A DNA stretch of 51,644 nucleotides, taken from the NCBI GenBank assembly GCA_031253985.1, contig JAIRVH010000078.1:1-51644 (forward strand), given 5' to 3'. The position numbers and the translations under genes are program-made. Origin of the DNA: Sphingobacterium sp. GTDB taxonomy: Bacteria; Bacteroidota; Bacteroidia; Sphingobacteriales; Sphingobacteriaceae. Below the pieces are notes generated by a model. It had not been told where the DNA came from and ran no database searches. It saw only the letters and a program-made list of their open reading frames with translations. Of this stretch, positions 1 through 7,147 are shown piece by piece. The number at the start of each line of letters is the position of its first letter. The stretch's first letter is position 1.

Positions 1-1683
1 GCCCGATTTGGACTCTTTATCCACTGGGGGCTTTACAGTGCTGCCGGAGGTTCTTTTGAAGGAAAACAATATCCACAGCATTATGCTGAATGGATTCAGA
101 CCTGGGGAAAGATTCCCAGCCAGAAATACGCAGAGGTTTTGAAACCTAAATTTACATTACGCTCTTTCGATCCGAAGTCTTGGGCGCAGCTCGCTAAAAA
201 AACTGGAATGAAGTATATGGTATTGACCTCCCGACATCACGAAGGCTTTAGCTTATTTAATAGCCAGCAACCCTATGCGCTGAAAAATGAGGTAACGGGT
301 ACGGCAAATTTATCGCCAAAAGGTCGGGATCTTTACCACGAGATTATGGATGCTTTCCGTCAAGAGGGAATGAAAGTAGGCGCTTATTATTCGCTCCTGG
401 ATTGGCAACATCCCGATTCTTATGAAGCCTTTCAGTTGAATCCGAATGTGGATAATCACCAGTCCGATCATGAACGGTATAAAGCTTATTTATATGGGCA
501 GATTAAGGAACTGGCGCAGAACTACGGACAGTTGGACATGTTGTGGCCAGATTTTAGTAGCAAACAGCACGAGGGCGAAGCCTGGGGGACCAAACATATT
601 TTGACAGATCTGATCAAATGGCAACCGAATATCATTATCAATAATCGATTCTGGAATGGACTCGAAAATAAGAATGGTGATATCGGAACGCCAGAGAAAT
701 ATATTCCACCGACAGGTCTACCTGGGATGTACTGGGAGGTAAGCCATACCATGAATGAAAGTTATGGCTATAGTACTCATGATCAAAATTGGAAAAGCTT
801 TCCCAAGATCATGCAATTATTTGTGGAAACGGTGAGTAAAGGGGGTAATTTCTTGTTAAATGTCGGGCCCGATGGCGATGGAGCGATCCCCGATCCGGCA
901 ATACGTATTATGGAACAGATCGGCGATTGGATGAAGATCAACAGTGAAGCAATATATGGAACAACGGCTAGCCCTTTTCAAGCTTTGGACTGGGGCTATT
1001 GTACCCAAAAGAACGGTAAATTATACTTGCACGTCTTTGACCGTCCTGCCAGTGGAAAAATAGATCTTCCAATAAAAAACAACATTACAGCTGTTTATGC
1101 TCTGGCATCGCCGAAAACGAAATTAAAACCTGGTCTCGAGAATGGAAAACCCGTAATTCCAGTCGATACGTTCGATAAAGGCAAAGGTCCTAAAGTTATT
1201 GTTGTTGAGATACAGGGAAAGCCAATTGTCGAGGAAAGCCTAACACAGACACAGGCAGATGGGCGTATCGTGATGAACGCAAATAATGCAAAATTGCAGG
1301 AGGGAAAAGAGCTGAAGATTATTGGCGCACATACCCATGATCCAAACCGTCCGAACGCTATCGGCCAGTGGAAAGATCTTACAGATAAAGTTTTTTGGGA
1401 TATCAAAATTCAAAAACCAGGGAAGTATCGTGTGCTGGTCAATTATTTAGCGAATAGCAATCAGCACGGAAAAATTGTGCTCTCGATGCTCGGTCAGCAG
1501 CTTCCATGGACGTTTGTAGCTGAAAAAGAAGCTAAATTTAAGGAAGTGGCTATGGGGACCATTGAGGTATCCCAGCAAGTAATAGGAGAGCCCAGTACGA
1601 AGGTGATTTTGCAGGCTACGGCCATCGAAGGCGATACTTTGCCTGAGATTGCTTCGATCACTTTGGTTCCGATTCAAGAATAA
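1..1683 (+). CDS. Alpha-L-fucosidase, GH29 family (5' end outside window)
   Basis: The reading frame is open from base 1, so the start codon and signal peptide lie upstream of the window. The first codons read FGLFIHWGLYS, the hallmark N-terminal motif of the GH29 TIM barrel. A second conserved block (SRHHEGFSLF) follows near base 225. The sequence LDMLWPDF around 535-555 matches the site of the GH29 aspartate nucleophile (candidate Asp codon 550-552). The segment after about base 1000 is beta-rich and fits the C-terminal sandwich domains of the family. GH29 enzymes release alpha-L-fucose by a retaining mechanism, usually in the periplasm in Bacteroidota. The gene lies 109 bases upstream of an oxidoreductase on the same strand and probably belongs to a glycan-degradation operon extending to the left. 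The family call is firm; the linkage cleaved cannot be read from the sequence. Confidence 0.93.
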   Translation, partial: ARFGLFIHWGLYSAAGGSFEGKQYPQHYAEWIQTWGKIPSQKYAEVLKPKFTLRSFDPKSWAQLAKKTGMKYMVLTSRHHEGFSLFNSQQPYALKNEVTGTANLSPKGRDLYHEIMDAFRQEGMKVGAYYSLLDWQHPDSYEAFQLNPNVDNHQSDHERYKAYLYGQIKELAQNYGQLDMLWPDFSSKQHEGEAWGTKHILTDLIKWQPNIIINNRFWNGLENKNGDIGTPEKYIPPTGLPGMYWEVSHTMNESYGYSTHDQNWKSFPKIMQLFVETVSKGGNFLLNVGPDGDGAIPDPAIRIMEQIGDWMKINSEAIYGTTASPFQALDWGYCTQKNGKLYLHVFDRPASGKIDLPIKNNITAVYALASPKTKLKPGLENGKPVIPVDTFDKGKGPKVIVVEIQGKPIVEESLTQTQADGRIVMNANNAKLQEGKELKIIGAHTHDPNRPNAIGQWKDLTDKVFWDIKIQKPGKYRVLVNYLANSNQHGKIVLSMLGQQLPWTFVAEKEAKFKEVAMGTIEVSQQVIGEPSTKVILQATAIEGDTLPEIASITLVPIQE

Positions 1684-1792
1684 ACTATCTTTAAGAAAAC
1701 CAGAACAAATTATCGATACATAAACCATTTTGCCGTCAAGGACTGAAGAAGTACCAATAGAGACGAGCAGAAAAATAAACTATCCATAAAGA

Positions 1793-3076
1793 ATGAAAAG
1801 AAGAGAATTTATTGCAAAAGGAATTGTATCATCCTTGGCATTTACAATCGTTCCCCGCGCTGTATTGGGTGGAAATGGATTTCTGGCACCAAGTGACCGC
1901 ATTAATCTCGGTTTTATTGGTGTTGGGAAACAATCCTATACCTTGATGAATGGCCTTAATCGCTGTAAGGAAATTGCAAGTTTGGCTGCCTGTGATGTAG
2001 ACCGTAATAAGTTGGCCGCATTTATTGCGGCGACAGCAAAAAAGCAGACGGAATTGTCAAAAGTACAGACCGAGATCAAGGCCTATCATCATTATCGGGA
2101 ACTATTGGATCGAAAAGATATTGATGCTGTTGTCATTGCAACACCAGATCATTGGCACGCACAGATTGCGGTCGATGCGGCTAAAGCTGGCAAAGATATT
2201 TATTGTGAGAAACCCCTTGCATTGACCATTGCCGAAGGCCGTGCAATGGTTGATGCAACCCGAAAATATAAACGTGTATTTCAGACGGGCAGCATGCAGC
2301 GTTCTTCCTATAATTTTAGACAGGCAGCAGAACTGGTCCTCAATGGTTATATCGGTAAGATCAAGGAGATCAACGTATCAGTTGGTGAACCGGTCAAACA
2401 ATGTGACCTCCCTTCTATGCCTGCTCCGGATTATCTCGACTGGGATATGTGGGTAGGCCCATCGCCTTATCGTGGTTACAATCCGATATTAAGTCCACCT
2501 TTGGAGGACGATAAGTGGGCCTGGTGGCGTGGTTACCGTGATTTTGGCGGTGGTTACATCACGGATTGGGGAGCACATATGTTTGACATCGTCCAATGGG
2601 CACTGGGCATGGATGAATCTGGCCCGGTAGCGTTCAACCCGCCTAAAGCCGCGAATAGCAATAGTGGGCTCTCCTTTAGCTATGCCAATGGTGTTCGGGT
2701 GAACCATACGCAATGGGGGGTACATAATGCAATTCAATTTATAGGTGAAAAAGGCAAAATTGAAGTGAGCCGGGAATTTATCCGTTCGAATCCCGAAAAT
2801 TTGGCCAATCTTAAATTGACATCTGCAGATCGTCGCCTGTATTATAGTGAAAACCACTATCAGGATTGGGTTGACGCTATAAAAAAGAGAAGTAAACCAA
2901 TTTGCGATGTAGAGGTAGGCCATCGGACGAGCTCTGTATGCAATGCGGTTAATATCGCGTATGAACTTCAGAAAGATTTAAAATGGAATCCACAGAAAGA
3001 ACAGTTTGACAATGAATACGCCAATCTCCTGCGCAGTCGTCCTTATCGCGGGGAATGGGATTTTAGAAAATTTTAG
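1793..3076 (+). CDS. Gfo/Idh/MocA-family oxidoreductase with Tat signal
   Basis: This 427-residue protein begins MKRREFIAKG, a twin-arginine signal followed by a hydrophobic stretch, so export to the periplasm in folded form with bound NAD(P) is likely. A Rossmann fold follows (LGFIGVGKQSYT, about residues 38-49). The dinucleotide-binding family motif CEKPL is present with Lys140. The C-terminal alpha/beta domain contains the GGGYITDWGAHMFDIVQWALG block, typical of secreted Bacteroidota members. The family oxidizes or epimerizes sugars and includes GH109 glycosidases that use NAD in a retaining mechanism, so an N-acetylgalactosaminidase-like role is an alternative. It lies downstream of the GH29 gene, and a strong terminator follows at 3098-3136, ending that operon. 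The substrate is unknown. Confidence 0.9.
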   Translation: MKRREFIAKGIVSSLAFTIVPRAVLGGNGFLAPSDRINLGFIGVGKQSYTLMNGLNRCKEIASLAACDVDRNKLAAFIAATAKKQTELSKVQTEIKAYHHYRELLDRKDIDAVVIATPDHWHAQIAVDAAKAGKDIYCEKPLALTIAEGRAMVDATRKYKRVFQTGSMQRSSYNFRQAAELVLNGYIGKIKEINVSVGEPVKQCDLPSMPAPDYLDWDMWVGPSPYRGYNPILSPPLEDDKWAWWRGYRDFGGGYITDWGAHMFDIVQWALGMDESGPVAFNPPKAANSNSGLSFSYANGVRVNHTQWGVHNAIQFIGEKGKIEVSREFIRSNPENLANLKLTSADRRLYYSENHYQDWVDAIKKRSKPICDVEVGHRTSSVCNAVNIAYELQKDLKWNPQKEQFDNEYANLLRSRPYRGEWDFRKF

Positions 3077-3097
3077 TCTTTAAGACTAGTTTTCGAT

Positions 3098-3136
3098 ACA
3101 GGCCTGACAAGATTTTTTGTTAGGCCTGTTTTGTTT
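3098..3136 (+). terminator. Rho-independent terminator after the oxidoreductase gene
   Basis: A 13-base arm at 3098-3110 pairs with 3117-3129 (ACAGGCCT against AGGCCTGT as the GC-rich core, one G-U pair), followed by TTTTGTTT. It lies 22 bases after the stop codon and separates the fucosidase operon from the starch locus. Confidence 0.85.
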
Positions 3137-3343
3137 ATTGAGTTTATTGATCAGTTGTTCTACAACTGGGTAGACCTGTATTCGTCTAGTTGATTCTATA
3201 TTTACTTTCTTTTTGTATGGAAAAGAAACGTATGACTAGCTGATCAATGACAAGGAGAACAAAATAAAATTTGCTATTCTGGAGAGATAATTGCTTTATT
3301 TGTATCCAACAATTATTATAGACAAAAAGCTGGGAATTTTGAT

Positions 3344-4354
3344 ATGTCGCAATTAACAATAGTAGATCTGGCCAAAAAATTAGGCTTGTCAAAATCGACC
3401 GTTTCCCGTGCATTTCGGGATAATGTGGATATTAATCCGGCTACCAAGGCTCGGATTTTGGCTATGGCCGAGGAAATCGGTTTCTCTCCCAATGTCTATG
3501 CCAGTAGCCTGAAAGCGAATAAAAGCCTGACCATTGCGATTATTATTCCCGAATTTGGCAATAAGTTTTTCTCCCAAGCAATTAAAGGTATCGAGGCTGT
3601 GGCGCGCTCCAAAGGCTATCATACCTTGATTTATGTGACGGATCATCAGGTACAAAACGAAGCTTCCATCGTGCGATCGCTGGCCAACGGACGTGTGGAT
3701 GGTGTAATTATTTCGGCTTCCGGCGAAGGAAAAGACCATTCCCATCTGCAACTTTTGTCAGAACGCGGTATTCCGGTTATGTTTTTTGACCGCGCATATG
3801 ACGACTGGAAGGGGGGATATATTACCGGTAATGACTTTGATTCCGCATATCTGGCAACAAAACATTTGATCGATAATGCCTGCAAACGAATTGCTTATCT
3901 TGCCATCAACCCAAATATCTCTATTGGAAAGGTGCGTAAAGACGGCTACGAAAAAGCGTTAAAAGAAGTGGGAATACCCATCCGTCCGGAACTGATCTTG
4001 GATACAGTCAACGACGCCGAACAAAATATGCTTGATATCGCTGCTTTGATCGAAAAGGAAAAACCTGATGCCATTTTTGCTTCGGTCGAGCGTCTCGCTA
4101 TTTCGAGTATACGTGTTGCCAAACAGCTCGCTATCCGTATTCCTGAAGATCTCAAAATCATTTGTTTTTCTTGCTTGGATATTGCCGATCTGATCGATCC
4201 AGCACTCAGTGTCGTGAAGCAACCAGCCTATGAAATGGGCGAATTGGTAACAAAATACCTATTGGATAAGATGGATGATCCGGATAATAGTAAGTTTGCT
4301 AATTCGGTTTATCTTGATTCTCAGCTTATTTTTCAAAGATCTAGTCTCAAATAA
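3344..4354 (+). CDS. LacI-family transcriptional regulator of the starch/maltose locus
   Basis: The 336-residue protein starts MSQLTIVDLAKKLGLSKSTV, the LacI helix-turn-helix, with a hinge-helix region near residues 50-60 (SPNVYASSLKANKS). A periplasmic-binding-protein-like effector domain follows (IAIIIPEFGNKFFSQAIKGIE; GRVDGVIIS; CKRIAYLA). Length and domain order are normal for the family. It is transcribed in the same direction as, and immediately upstream of, a nine-gene starch utilization set. The 196-base gap after it holds two copies of a near-perfect inverted repeat with the GGGAA-NN-TTCCC core (4401-4424 and 4508-4519), which are the obvious binding sites. In Bacteroidota, LacI-type MalR proteins control maltodextrin genes; by position this one probably does so, with a maltose-like or phosphorylated sugar as effector. 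The effector is inferred. Confidence 0.92.
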   Translation: MSQLTIVDLAKKLGLSKSTVSRAFRDNVDINPATKARILAMAEEIGFSPNVYASSLKANKSLTIAIIIPEFGNKFFSQAIKGIEAVARSKGYHTLIYVTDHQVQNEASIVRSLANGRVDGVIISASGEGKDHSHLQLLSERGIPVMFFDRAYDDWKGGYITGNDFDSAYLATKHLIDNACKRIAYLAINPNISIGKVRKDGYEKALKEVGIPIRPELILDTVNDAEQNMLDIAALIEKEKPDAIFASVERLAISSIRVAKQLAIRIPEDLKIICFSCLDIADLIDPALSVVKQPAYEMGELVTKYLLDKMDDPDNSKFANSVYLDSQLIFQRSSLK

Positions 4355-4400
4355 GAAAAAAAATATTTGCTTTTTGTAATCCCATTATTTAGCTTTGGTT

Positions 4401-4424
4401 ACTTTCGGGAACATTCCCGAAAGT
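4401..4424. promoter_or_regulatory. LacI-type operator candidate 1
   Basis: A 24-base inverted repeat has 11-base arms (ACTTTCGGGAA and TTCCCGAAAGT) around a CA centre. It starts 47 bases after the lacI stop codon. Its left arm, read with the preceding T, gives TACTTTCG, one mismatch from the Bacteroidota -7 consensus TAnnTTTG, so the site may overlap a promoter. Confidence 0.7.
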
Positions 4425-4471
4425 ATTTAAATAATCAATTTGTATAAAATTATTGGATAGGGAAAACTGAA

Positions 4472-4495
4472 AAATCGCAACAGGCGATTTCTTTT
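4472..4495 (+). terminator. Short hairpin with T-rich tail between the two operators
   Basis: AAATCGC at 4472-4478 pairs with GCGATTT at 4484-4490 around a 5-base loop, followed by CTTTTT. It could terminate the lacI transcript or act as a leader attenuator for the amylase operon. The stem is short, so confidence is limited. Confidence 0.45.
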
Positions 4496-4507
4496 TACCT
4501 TGATTTC

Positions 4508-4519
4508 GGGAACGTTCCC
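4508..4519. promoter_or_regulatory. LacI-type operator candidate 2
   Basis: GGGAACGTTCCC is a perfect palindrome with the central CpG typical of LacI-family sites. It is preceded by TTTC exactly as in operator candidate 1. It ends 31 bases before the amylase start codon, and its centre lies 101 bases from that of candidate 1. Confidence 0.72.
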
Positions 4520-4550
4520 ATTGTCAGGATCCAACCAAAACTAATTATCG

Positions 4551-7136
4551 ATGGGGAAGCATATCTCTCGTTTAATAGGGTGTATCTGGATGATTGTCCT
4601 ATTATCATCATGTGCGAATAAGAAAGACATCGTGGATACCGAGCAACCGATTGTTACCGAACTGCAGGCAACTGGTCTTGTGAATCTTTCTGCTCCATTT
4701 ATCTATTGGGATAAGGAAATTACCTTGCAATTTGATCTTTCAAAAGGGAATGCTGCTCTTAAAGGCAGTTCTGCTGATCTTTACCTGCATACTGGATTAG
4801 TACCGAAAGCTGTTGGTAGTTGGCAGCATGTCGTGACAGATTGGTCAAAGAATGAAAATGCCTATAAGTTAAAGCTTGTTTCAGCAGGTCTATATACATT
4901 TACATTCACGCCATCTAAATTCTTTAACCTAAATAATGGGGATGAATTTGGTCAGATGGCACTTTTAGTGCGCAACGCAGATGGATCGCTCGTCCAGCGC
5001 AATCGAAATAATTCAGATTTATTCTTACCTATTGTTCCGAGTAATGCGCAAGCGATTCGCTTTGTATCTCCTGTCATGCAACCTACCAACCCTATGGCAG
5101 CCGAAGATAAATATGTAGTTGGTCAGGCCATGAAGCTTGAAGTTAGGGGAAGCCAGTCGGGAAAGATCAGTATCTGGGACAATGGTTTATTGCTAGCGGA
5201 GGCCGCAAATGCCGTATCTTTAGAAAAATCGGTCAGCTTACAAAGCAGTGGCTTGCATGAGCTTGAAGCTCGTCTTGAATCTGGAGGTAAGGTATATTCC
5301 AGTAACGCACAGCTATTTGTCGAATCAAAACCTGCAATTGCTGCACTCCCGACAGGCATCAATCCGAACGGAACAACAATAAACAGAGAAAAAGGTGAAG
5401 TCAGCTTTGCGCTGACTGCCCCCTTCAAAAACAGTGTCTATCTCCTGGGCGATTTCAATGGCTATAAAGCATTGCCAGCCTACGCGATGAGTCAAACGCC
5501 TGATGGTAAAACCTGGTGGATAACTGTGTCGCTGCTGGATTTCGCTAAAAAATATACATATCAGTTTTTGGTGGACGGTCGATTGTATGTCGCTGACCCT
5601 TATGCTGAACTGATCCTCGATCCACAAAATGATGCGGTGCTGGGGCTGACTACTGGGGCTGTACCCGCTTATCCTGCTGCTGCACAGGGGATAGTCGGGG
5701 TATTGGATCTCCCAGCCAAGGCCTATTCATGGAAAACAGCCTCATTTAATAAGCCCGCACAAAGTGATCTGGTCATTTATGAACTCTTAGTCCGTGATTT
5801 TGTCAAACAGCATCAGTACACCACGTTAACAGATTCTTTGCCCTATTTAAAAAGACTGGGAGTCAATGCGGTTGAGCTAATGCCTATACAAGAATCGGAG
5901 GGAAATTCGACCTGGGGATATAACCCTTCTTTTCATCGTGCACTGGATAAATATTATGGCTTGAAAAATGACTTGAAAGCCTATGTCGATGCCTGCCACC
6001 AAAATGGTATTGCAGTTATTCTGGACGTTGTTTTTAATCACGCATTCGGTCAGTCGCCGCTTGTGCAACTTTATTTTGAACAGGGCAATGTTGCTGGCAA
6101 TAGTCCCTGGTTCAACACGGTTGCGAAGCATCCATTTAATGTTGGATTCGACTTTAATCATGAAAGCAGCTATACGCAGACTTTTGTTAAAGATGTGTTG
6201 ACCTATTGGATGCGAGAATACAAAATTGATGGCTTCCGATTTGATCTATCTAAAGGTTTTACGCAGAAAAATTCAGGTACTTCAGACAATGACCTTAGTG
6301 CCTGGAATGCTTATGATGCTTCTCGTGTGGCAATTTTAAAACAATATCAGCAGCATATCCACAGCATAGATCCTTCCTGTTATATCATTCTCGAACATCT
6401 TGGCGGCGATCAGGAGGAGGCCGAACTTGCACAATCAGGGATGTTACTATGGAACAACATGAATGCGGTCTTCAATGAGGCAGCGATGGGGTGGAATGCC
6501 AATAATGGATCGGATCTCGGACGATTATTTGCCTCAAATCATGGAATGGCGCAGCCTTCTTTTGTGTCCTATATGGAAAGCCACGATGAGCAGCGGCTGC
6601 TATTCAAATGTCTGAATTATGGGAATTCATTTGGAAATTATAACATCAAAAATCTGAGCACGGCCTTGAAACGCCTGGAACAGGCAGCTGTATTTTTATT
6701 GGCTTCGCCGGGACCAAAGATGATTTGGCAATTTGGTGAATATGGCTATGATGTATCTATAGACGACAATGGACGCACCGGGGAAAAGCCGCTTTTATGG
6801 ACTTATCTGCAGCAAGAAGATCGCAAAAGACTCTTTGATACATATGCTAAACTTACCCGTTTCAAAACCAAAAATAACATTTTTCAAGACGGGAAAATTG
6901 TTGCCTCGGCAATGAAAGAAGCGATTAAATATTTTGTACTGGAAAAGGATGGACAACAAGTAGGGGTACTTGGGAATTTCGGTGTAGAAAGTGCAGAATT
7001 GACCCTGCCACAGGCATTACAGGGGATTTGGGTGGATAATTTTACGGGGAATGAGCTCAACTGGTCCAATCAGTCGAAACTGAGCCTTTTGCCGGGACAA
7101 TACCAATTGATAAGCAAAACAAAACTAAATAAATAA
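4551..7136 (+). CDS. GH13 alpha-amylase/pullulanase-type lipoprotein
   Basis: This 861-residue protein has a lipoprotein signal (hydrophobic stretch ending LLSSC, then ANKKDIVD, an acidic start compatible with surface export). Residues about 30-265 are beta-rich modules with no family I can name with confidence. Residues about 275-365 form a CBM48-like domain (VYLLGDFNGY, YQFLVDG). The GH13 barrel follows, with LDVVFNHAF, DGFRFDLSKG (nucleophile Asp565), IILEH (acid/base Glu615) and SHDEQR (Asp679), so all three catalytic carboxylates are present. It should cut alpha-1,4 (possibly alpha-1,6) glucan at the cell surface, the role SusG plays in Bacteroides. It is the first gene after the operators, and SusC starts 11 bases downstream. 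The exact GH13 subfamily and linkage preference are not resolved. Confidence 0.9.
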   Translation: MGKHISRLIGCIWMIVLLSSCANKKDIVDTEQPIVTELQATGLVNLSAPFIYWDKEITLQFDLSKGNAALKGSSADLYLHTGLVPKAVGSWQHVVTDWSKNENAYKLKLVSAGLYTFTFTPSKFFNLNNGDEFGQMALLVRNADGSLVQRNRNNSDLFLPIVPSNAQAIRFVSPVMQPTNPMAAEDKYVVGQAMKLEVRGSQSGKISIWDNGLLLAEAANAVSLEKSVSLQSSGLHELEARLESGGKVYSSNAQLFVESKPAIAALPTGINPNGTTINREKGEVSFALTAPFKNSVYLLGDFNGYKALPAYAMSQTPDGKTWWITVSLLDFAKKYTYQFLVDGRLYVADPYAELILDPQNDAVLGLTTGAVPAYPAAAQGIVGVLDLPAKAYSWKTASFNKPAQSDLVIYELLVRDFVKQHQYTTLTDSLPYLKRLGVNAVELMPIQESEGNSTWGYNPSFHRALDKYYGLKNDLKAYVDACHQNGIAVILDVVFNHAFGQSPLVQLYFEQGNVAGNSPWFNTVAKHPFNVGFDFNHESSYTQTFVKDVLTYWMREYKIDGFRFDLSKGFTQKNSGTSDNDLSAWNAYDASRVAILKQYQQHIHSIDPSCYIILEHLGGDQEEAELAQSGMLLWNNMNAVFNEAAMGWNANNGSDLGRLFASNHGMAQPSFVSYMESHDEQRLLFKCLNYGNSFGNYNIKNLSTALKRLEQAAVFLLASPGPKMIWQFGEYGYDVSIDDNGRTGEKPLLWTYLQQEDRKRLFDTYAKLTRFKTKNNIFQDGKIVASAMKEAIKYFVLEKDGQQVGVLGNFGVESAELTLPQALQGIWVDNFTGNELNWSNQSKLSLLPGQYQLISKTKLNK

Positions 7137-7147
7137 ACAGTTATTTT

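Noticed and set aside
2489..2923. 144-codon minus-strand frame inside the oxidoreductase gene
   Set aside because: Shadow of a well-supported gene; no signal peptide, domain or independent start context.
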